The position numbers were made by a program, and so were the translations under genes. From assembly GCA_932294295.1 (NCBI GenBank), contig OW028579.1:35222362-35286361 (forward strand): a stretch of DNA of 64,000 nt, given 5' to 3'. Below are positions 58,947 through 64,000 of the stretch, piece by piece. The DNA is from Alitta virens. Its lineage: Eukaryota > Annelida > Polychaeta > Phyllodocida > Nereididae. Under the pieces are notes generated by a model. It searched no databases. It was given only the letters and a program-made list of their open reading frames with translations, and was not told the origin of the DNA. Each line of letters begins with the position of its first letter. Positions within the stretch are counted from its first letter, which is position 1.

Positions 58947-61416
58947 TGGTCCCCTACATTGTCTTTGATGCACACCTCATTTTATGAGGTATATTTATCT
59001 TATCATTTACCCTTATTTAAATGGCCTGTGATCTATGATGTATCCTTGGTGACATAGGACCTGTTAGAGTAATAGATTGTACTGTAAAATGCATGGTATT
59101 TTTCCTTGCAGCTGGCAAAAAGCTATTGGTTGATATGCTTGTTAGCTGGCAATTATATGCCTCTCTGGATGAAGTGGAATTGATTTTTGATCTTGGCACT
59201 GCGCACGTAACCTATACTTTATACTCTGTGTCTGAGCTAAAAATAATTGGTTTTCAACCATAGCAGAAGGTGAATCTTTAATGTTTTTAAGGCAGAAACA
59301 TCTCGTTGTTTATAACATGGAAACTAGACAAATAAATTGGCTAACTTAACTATGGAACTGAGACCTTCAGCCAATGATATTATTGGCTACATTTGGTGCC
59401 CGATTCTCTTTATTTACAACATGGAAACCAGATAAATAACATGACTTTACTGGCTGTTTAACCAATCATATTGTTGGCAGAACTAAGTACACAGTAGGCA
59501 TTTCCTGATTGCCTGTCGACCGGACATTACGGCAGGGGTGACCATAAAGTAAAAAGATGATGGGCTCAGATGCTTGACCAATGGCTATTCTTTTAGTGCT
59601 TATTAATCACTATTCCATGCCTCAGGCTATGTGGTGTTATTCTGCTGTAGTGATCAAGCCATATGTGAGATGCTACGGGGGCTGGTCATGCAAACTTGGC
59701 ATATGTTCTAAATATAGCTCCTGGGCACCTGTGGCTTGCTTGCACTGCACAAATGATGGAGCAGCATACTCTCGAGTGGTTGTGTGAATGACCTGCTCTT
59801 AGTGTGATAAACAACTGTTAGACATTCTGCCTTAAATGTGCCTTTTAAAAAGGCTTGAAATCTCAACGTGAATGTTTGGATAACTGCAACAGTTTAATTT
59901 GCAATAGGAAGTGACACCTGGTGGCGAATAGATAATGCAGTGCCTTAATGAATAAGACATGGTTTTCGTTATGGAGAGGTAAATTAAGAAAATCAAGTGT
60001 CCTAATACGAGGGGCTTAATAGTGAGATAGCCTTAAAAGAGAAAATCAACGGTATTAATGTTTTTGCCATAAAGGTCTGTTTTTTGGCTGATTTATTAAT
60101 ATTTACGAAATACCCAGTGAAAAGTGTGACAATAATCCAATATTTTAGCTTTCCAAAAGTCCACTTTAATTGGTTGTACAACATACAATTGCGCAAAGAC
60201 GGTTTTAGAAGATGCCAAGAGAGTGATTAGATTAGGAAAAGCACTACAGATCAACCTTGATAAAGGGTTAATCTGCCTAAGTGCCATTCAACCAAATTCT
60301 CCTCTCTTTATTGACTTCCTATTGCTTAATTCTCTTGTCATTGAGATTCATTCTATTGCCATAAATGTTTTCTTAATCAGGTCAGAGTGACCTGGATACT
60401 GAATTCAAATAAGTCACGTGAACTTGACGATCTTACTCGATTGGTCCTCAATGCCTGAGATGTTTGTTTTGATTCCAAGTTCATTTGTTCAGTCAACTGA
60501 TCAGGTTTGTCAATATTTGCCCGCTCGGGACAGATTAAACTAGCTTAGCCTAGGTTCCTCTTTATTGTTGTATGGAGATCCTGTCTCTACTGACACTCAA
60601 GTAATTTAGGAGTCTGGGAGTGGGTTAGCTTTAAAGAGGGTCAGGGTGGTCATGTGACCCTTGTGACCTCCAGGGCATGGTCAAGTATGGCCATTTGTCT
60701 TTAAGGAGTGGTTCTATGGCCCTCGATGTGGCAATATACTGCAACAACATATTGCTACACATATGCACTGCTTGTAGAAATCCTTTATAACTACGTACAG
60801 TATATTTGGAACAGTAAATGTTCCTTGCAACAGGGTTTTTTTTATTACTTTAGCATGTACTTGTACACTGGTCAAAGTGGTCCTATATTTTGTAATGCGA
60901 TGTAGAGTTACTTATGAAATAATAATTATCAAAATTTTGCTTTACCTATCATTTTATAGCATACAAATGACTTTATTTCAACTCTGTTTTAATATAATTT
61001 TAATATGTACATGTAATTATTATCTCAATATCACAATGTATTGTTGTAAATTCTCTATCTTTAATTTGTACCAGGTCGATAAGCATATATGCTTCTTCTG
61101 GTAAATAAACATACAAAGAAACAATACAAGCAAAATGAAAAGTGTTTTTGTGAACTTTAGCCTCAAATCATCCGAATTTAGTCATGCCAATCAATACTTA
61201 GAAAGAATCGATTAAACTTCGGCGTGATGTCGGCGATGTTAATGCGATGTTGTAACGACAGTGGCCTATATGGAAACGATGCTGGGCCGATTTGGAATGC
61301 CATCTGGGAATCTGTAACAATAAATGTTTTCATGGTTAGGCTCTATTACGGTAGGATTCTGATTGCTCATAAACTAGTCCTTGAATTCCCAGGTCAGCAT
61401 CTCTACATGTGTTCTA
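58947..61416. other. non-coding, nothing recognised
   Basis: AT-rich; no supported exon. Confidence 0.5.
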
Positions 61417-61566
61417 CATGGCCAAATGTGCCACGTGCGTTTTCCATGAGAAGGATAAACGCATGGAAAATGCATGGTTTTAGCAAATTATAATGAGGCA
61501 AAAACCATGCGTTTTCCATGCGTTTATCCAAACGCATGGAAAATGCACATGATACAATTGGCCATG
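61417..61566. mobile_element. CATGGCC nested-palindrome MITE, copy 4
   Basis: 150 bp, flanked by TA (61415-61416 and 61567-61568). Its left-arm loop (AAGGATAAACG) corresponds to the right-arm loop of copy 3, so it sits in the opposite orientation. Confidence 0.9.
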
Positions 61567-64000
61567 TAGTAAATGGTTTTCTAACAATATCTACATTACA
61601 GGCCTGTAACAACCCATTGCTCTGAGAATTAAGTTAAATGGCATCTTCAGTGATTTGCACATTCAATTAAGACCTGCAAATGTTACTGAATGTTGTGGCA
61701 GCTGCACTCAGAAATGTGAGAGGATACAAAATGGTTGGATTTCGCCTGATGGCCTACCACCTTTAACATTCCATTACCCTTAACGCTGGCTTTGAATTCT
61801 CTCTGATCTTTTTTTCATAAGGATTTCACTGACTTCACATCTTATGTGAGAAGACCAACTTAACTACATTTGCTGCTAGGAATTCAATTCATTCTGTTAA
61901 GGTTATTGAGTACAGCCTGATAGAGCAGTAGATGGCCAACAATGACTCGAACCTGGCCAACAGTGGACCAACACTGGGTCAACACTGGCCAAAAGCTGCT
62001 CTGTAAGGCAAGAGAAATTCATCAGTCCCTCAAGACAAACTTGAATAAGTCCGTAGTCCGAGTCTAATACACTCAAATACATTATATGATTGGCCTCACC
62101 TCAGCCAGTGTGGCCCCATCGATTCTACAGAGCTTACCACAGTCCCTAGAGAACTGTTTCCTGTTCCGGTCAAAGCATTACCTTCAACCCTGGAGAGCGC
62201 ATCCGGGTGCAGTCATGCGTTACAGCAGAGCTTTGCGGCAGAGCTGCCTTCAAAGAGCATCGTTTTTAGGAGAATGAATAGGACACCCATATGCCAGCTG
62301 ACATGTCTCTAACTATTTGGATTATATTAGAGATAAAAAAAAATGTCCTTGATGACATTTAGATGACAAGGGGCTCAAGTGAATAATCCTGTGCTTGCAA
62401 GTTACATGCGCCTGTTAATCATTGCAGTTTTGAGGCTACATTGCCATGAGTGCATTCCAGTGCTTACTGCAGGATTACAAATTATGGTGTCATGCCAGGT
62501 TAGATTTTTGGAACTCTGGGTATCAATATTATAATAAAATGGTTTCCTATCAGTCTTCTACAATTTATTTGAATTGTCAAGATGATTCATATACATTTGA
62601 CAAATGTATCATGACAAATGTATCATGTATGATATTACTGCGTCAATAAAAGCATATATATATACATATATCGATTATGCTTTTTCATAAAATGTTAATC
62701 CGGCGTACATTATGTTAGTTTCCCAAGCACAAAAAAACATGATTTATGCCAAACGTATAATGTATCCAGTTAAATAATTGACAAGTTCATATATCCATAA
62801 TTTGTCTATGTTCATTGTTGATATGATATATCAGAAATTGCTACCGTGGACTACTCACAGTCCTATGATTTCAAATCTGTGGCTTTTAACTGTAATGCCA
62901 TCTACCTTATTTGATGTAACCTCTTTAACGAGTACTCCCTCTAGTGGAGATCATCAAAGATCAGACTTGGATCCTCTTAACGTCAGCTGTGCCTGATTGG
63001 CTGGTCCTTAAACAGTGACGCATGCTCTTAGCACGTGCTTCAGGATCGACCAATCAGCTGTGAGCATGACAGGGCACCAGTCTAAGCTCTCTTTAAATGA
63101 CACGTTCTTTGACTGGCTCCGTGCACACTGACCCTGTCAGTCAAGATCTGGTCAGATCATCCTTGACCCAGCTTCTCTGATTGCTACAGATTGTGGAAAG
63201 AAGATTTTTTTTCTCACAGATTGTTTCATTGATTCAGCTGTCTTCCTAATGAAGGCAGCCTGGGAGTATTTAGCAGTAAGAAGCTAATGTTCTAGTAGTT
63301 TTCTACTGTGTATTTGTGGAGTACATGAAGAATAGAGAAAATGTGGATAAGACCAATTTATTGAGTTCTGAAAATGTAAATTTTAATGTTTTGGGTTACA
63401 GTCTGTGGTGCACCCAATTTGTCGCCAAAACAATTGTCCCCATGGCCGAGCCAGAGTCTTTCTCAACTCCCTGGGGATTATTAAACCCTTACACTTGTTT
63501 GATTCAAGGGCTTAAGAGCTCACACCAGTGCCATATGTGTGGTCAACTATTGCCAAGTACCCACCCATTAGCAGGACTGGTGTGGTAGGGCAAGTGGTTG
63601 TTGCAGGGTCTGCCCTACTCGCTTGTGATAAACAGGCCAACACCTTAATCATTAGTTAATGGTTTCAACAATGAAATAATAACGTGAGCTGAGTTTGAAG
63701 AAATAACTATTAAACCCATCTTGTTACTAAGGCCACTTCCGTTGCTGTCTTAATTGTAGAAAAACAGTGGAGACACGCGACTCCTGATTAATCAGTTGAA
63801 GATTGGATGGTCTCTGTGACTAACATCTTATAACAGTTACATCAATTTCACTACATCTTTAAAGGTTCCACAGAACATTATGTGTTGTTATGAGCAATTT
63901 ATTGTTACACATACGCACACAAGCAAAAAGAAAAAGATTTACATAATTATGACAAGTAATGTATCCTTGTTCTGGTTGCACTGGACTGCCAACCACTGGG
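61567..64000. other. non-coding; CCAAT pair near 63.0 kb
   Basis: GATTGGCTGG at 62995-63004 and GACCAATCAGCTG at 63048-63060 are oppositely oriented CCAAT boxes with CACGTG between them at 63032-63037. A GC-richer patch lies at 62080-62280. AGGCCAACACCTTAATCATTAG at about 63630 resembles the minus-strand head of SINE-B. No exon recognised. Confidence 0.4.

Noticed and set aside
63978..64000. Possible sixth SINE-A copy at the window edge
   Set aside because: Only CCAACCACTGGG matches and the preceding A box is absent; too short to support.

Overview
The window is AT-rich animal nuclear DNA from an invertebrate. Two things show it is an animal: a spliced first coding exon of a neuroligin-type adhesion protein, and a repeat landscape of Pol III SINEs, LINE fragments, MITEs and a tyrosine-recombinase retrotransposon. 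The neuroligin sequence reads as an invertebrate form. I cannot fix the phylum from sequence alone; a non-vertebrate deuterostome or a lophotrochozoan would both fit. No bacterial, plasmid, organellar, CRISPR or rRNA feature is present, and no free-standing tRNA gene was recognised.

Layout. (1) 1-5371 is the 3' part of a Ngaro-like YR retrotransposon: leader, gag with zinc knuckle, RT-RNase H, tyrosine recombinase, then split direct repeats B1-A2-B2. B1 and B2 are identical over 106 bp. The 5' copy A1 lies off the left edge. A long (TAG)n microsatellite abuts the last base of B2. (2) 5691-13579 is non-coding, with SINE-like relics, a 0.2-kb sequence present twice, and a CRE site. (3) 13580-14059 is the neuroligin exon on +, with acceptor, Kozak start, signal peptide, intact N-terminal cholinesterase-like region and a GTAAGT donor. 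(4) 14060-64000 has no further exon I can recognise. It is either a very long neuroligin intron or intron plus intergenic DNA, filled with repeats.

Repeats carry most of the information in region 4. There are two tRNA-derived SINE families, here called SINE-A and SINE-B, several copies with clear target-site duplications. SINE-B occurs with two different 3' ends. Four copies of a nested-palindrome MITE start CATGGCC and are flanked by TA. A 1.79-kb element at 27141-28926 has about 50-bp inverted termini, a TTA duplication and dense ACTCG/CGAGT subterminal repeats (PIF/Harbinger-like). A 0.6-kb foldback element is built of TTACGGTA motifs. There are LINE 3' fragments on both strands, microsatellites, and a cluster of perfect TGACGTCA sites near 54.8-55.1 kb.

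Most notable observations: the RT-RNase H and recombinase frames of the retrotransposon are the same frame, split by one TAA that lies inside a candidate 66-nt phase-compatible intron; and the ACTCG-rich TTA-flanked element and the nested-palindrome MITE, which I could not assign to named families. The only host gene supported is neuroligin; everything else is mobile or repetitive DNA.
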